Part shown: in pieces, positions 62,763-64,000 of the stretch
Layout of the letters: each line of letters begins with the position of its first letter
How positions within the stretch are numbered: the stretch's first letter is position 1
Assembly: GCA_019285755.1 (NCBI GenBank)
Contig: CP079103.1
Coordinates: 5,055,001-5,119,000, forward strand
DNA: 64,000 bases
Reading direction: 5' to 3'
Source of the DNA: Chitinophaga sp. E66
Lineage (GTDB): Bacteria > Bacteroidota > Bacteroidia > Chitinophagales > Chitinophagaceae
Translations under genes and position numbers: made by a program
The notes under the pieces: generated by a model
Told to the model about the DNA's origin: nothing
The model's database searches: none
The model's input: only the letters and a program-made list of their open reading frames with translations

Positions 62763-63181
62763 ATGAAACGAGCCTTCCTTTTCCTCGCATTGGCCGCCAG
62801 TATCTGGGCGACCGGCTGTAAAAAGATAAAGCTCCCGTACAGGAGGCCCCGGTCCCCGAATACGACGGGCCACCCACGGCCATCAGCGGCGTATGGGCGC
62901 TGAACGTCTACTCATTCGACGCGCTGGTGCATGAGTACAGCTTCGGTACCAATCTCATCTACAAAATAGAAACAGGCAAGCCCCGTGAAACAAAAGTGGA
63001 AACCGGCACTTATACCCTTGCGCCCATTACCGGAACGCCCAACAGCTATACCCTGGCGCTCAGGCCCTACAACGGTATTCCCTACACCATTACAGCGTCT
63101 GAGGTAACCGGCATCACGGCCATTTCGAGCAATCATCCCCGCAGCAATGGAAATTCGGCTTTTAAGAAAATAATCCCATGA
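62763..63181 (+). CDS. Small lipoprotein, paralogue 2
   Basis: About 139 residues. Lipobox AASIWATGC then KKDKAPVQEAP (one A is missing in the A5 run near 62820), GPPTAISGVWALNVYSFD, YSFGTNLIYKIETGKP and ETGTYTLAPITGTPNSYTLAL. The layout matches the next gene: lipobox-CKKDK, a linker, '(A/E)ISG.W', 'Y.FGTNL.Y', '.GTY....'. The stop overlaps the next start as ATGA. Function unknown; predicted to be a lipocalin- or calycin-like envelope lipoprotein (weak inference). Confidence 0.7.
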
Positions 63182-63570
63182 TAAGAACACTACTGGCTGG
63201 CATGCTGTTAGGAGTAGCACTTCTGACCGCCTGCAAAAAAGACAAAGACGAAAGCATTCAGTTTAGCGGCGCCGCCAACGAGATCTCCGGAGAATGGATG
63301 ATGAACCCCGCCACTGTAACCGGAGAGCCCTCCAGTACCCTGGTGCCCAAATACCAGTTCGGTACCAATTTGCGGTATACTTTCGTGCAGGGACTGGCTA
63401 ACGCCCCGCATAAGGAAAGAGGAACGTATATGGTGATACAACGGCCACCCATTGGCTTTTATGTGGTCGTATTTAAGCCCGAGCAGGGAGAGGAATACAA
63501 CCTGGAACTGCATATCCAGACGCCCACGTCGGCCATGTTCGGCGCACGGATGTTCTTCCGGCAGCGATAA
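63178..63570 (+). CDS. Small lipoprotein, paralogue 3
   Basis: 130 residues, frame intact. Lipobox LLGVALLTAC then KKDKDESIQFSG, followed by EISGEWMMNP, KYQFGTNLRYTFVQG and KERGTYMVIQRPPIGFYVVVFKP. Aligns in layout with paralogue 2. It ends 5 nt before the converging porin stop at 63576. Because this copy keeps an A6 run after the Cys, it gives the reading frame used to repair the other two. Confidence 0.78.
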   Translation: MIRTLLAGMLLGVALLTACKKDKDESIQFSGAANEISGEWMMNPATVTGEPSSTLVPKYQFGTNLRYTFVQGLANAPHKERGTYMVIQRPPIGFYVVVFKPEQGEEYNLELHIQTPTSAMFGARMFFRQR

Positions 63571-63575
63571 TCAGA

Positions 63576-64000
63576 TCAGAAGCGGTATTGGATACGTGTC
63601 GTAAACACGTTATCGGGGATATCGTCTTCGAAACCCTCCAGCGAAGTGCCCTCGTTCCACACACGGTCGTACCAGAGCGTGAGTTTCATGTTTTCATTGT
63701 AGTAAAGACATACCCGAAACCGAAGGTATCGAAGCGGATATCGGAGCGGCTAAGGTGCTTGATGACCGGCTCTCCGATCTGGCGGCCCTTTACGGCGCGG
63801 TTGGGATCGTACCAGTCGTATTTCAGTACGAGCTGATGCTGGGCGCTGCCCAGGTGTTGCAGGAAGCCGAAATAGGCCCCGTCGAACGGGCGGATGTATA
63901 GCGGGGCAAAGGCGCCGCTTTTTCGATGGGGATGATCCCCGGGGTTTCGGTATCGAGGAAGGTGGAAGTCTGCGTTCCGCGGATGTATTCTGCGCGGAAC
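63576..64000 (-). CDS. Outer-membrane porin, phosphate-selective porin O/P-like (partial)
   Basis: Only the C-terminal part (about 141 residues) is in the window; the start lies beyond 64000. The strands FRAEYIRGTQTSTFLDT, YFGFLQHLGSAQHQLVLKYDWYDPN, FGYVFYYNENMKLTLWYDRVW and the terminal FTTRIQYRF are beta-barrel strands ending in the aromatic residue needed for outer-membrane insertion. The sequence pattern resembles the OprO/OprP family. Two bases are missing, near 63919 and 63703. Its position next to a PhoB/PhoR-type pair fits a phosphate role (inference). Confidence 0.7.

Noticed and set aside
1..64000. tRNA, rRNA, transposase or integrase genes
   Set aside because: I looked for CCA-ended cloverleafs, rRNA cores and DDE/tyrosine-recombinase motifs by eye and found none; a tool search would be needed to exclude degenerate ones.

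Overview
The window looks like a chromosomal segment of a Bacteroidota bacterium, most likely of the family Chitinophagaceae. Supporting evidence: the FtsX–DUF3098–UppP cluster, an AtpB with a long N-terminal extension, RprY-like response regulators, and a giant secreted protein ending in a gliding-motility/type IX secretion C-terminal domain. The promoter signature of this phylum, TAnnTTTG, also sits directly upstream of many starts. The genus call is inference.

Base quality matters for every reader. About three quarters of the longer genes are interrupted by single-base frameshifts, and almost every one I could resolve is a missing base in a homopolymer run (usually G or C runs of 3-5, sometimes A or T runs of 5-6). 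I read these as sequencing errors and give whole-gene coordinates with the shifts noted. The zeta-toxin gene is different: it carries an in-frame stop.

Layout. 1-9 kb: copper ATPase (partial), tsaE, alanine dehydrogenase, uppP/DUF3098/ftsX, leuS. 9.1-13.1 kb: an AT-richer accessory patch with an ATPase/RloB defence-like pair, two poorly known genes on the minus strand, and a gene-free 635-bp stretch full of short periodic repeats. 13.1-20.3 kb: tricorn-like protease, a HicBA-like pair, a secreted endonuclease/phosphatase-fold enzyme, an M28 peptidase, ruvB. 20.3-29.2 kb: two orphan response regulators, a DUF3108 protein, a flippase-like membrane protein, ruvC, HIT protein, greA, a 2-hydroxyacid dehydrogenase, rsmA, pdxA, a methyltransferase. 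29.3-33.6 kb: antitoxin/zeta toxin, then a winged-helix regulator, a small secreted protein and a TonB-dependent receptor. 33.8-47.4 kb: one gene of about 13.6 kb for a secreted repeat protein with 5 PKD-like and about 28 DUF11 repeats. 47.5-51.8 kb: ATP synthase atpBEFHA. 52-60.2 kb: a large DUF3857/transglutaminase/TPR protein, an ABC exporter, and a secreted protein with a caspase-like His/Cys pair. 60.5-64 kb: a PhoB/PhoR-type two-component system, three related small lipoproteins and a partial porin resembling phosphate-selective porins.

How the genes work together: housekeeping functions (translation, tRNA modification, cell-wall lipid recycling, Holliday-junction processing, ATP synthesis) are interspersed with envelope and secretion functions. 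Accessory defence or toxin loci sit at three places (9.1-12.5, 16.5-17.1 and 29.4-30.4 kb). No rRNA, tRNA, CRISPR array or transposase was recognised.
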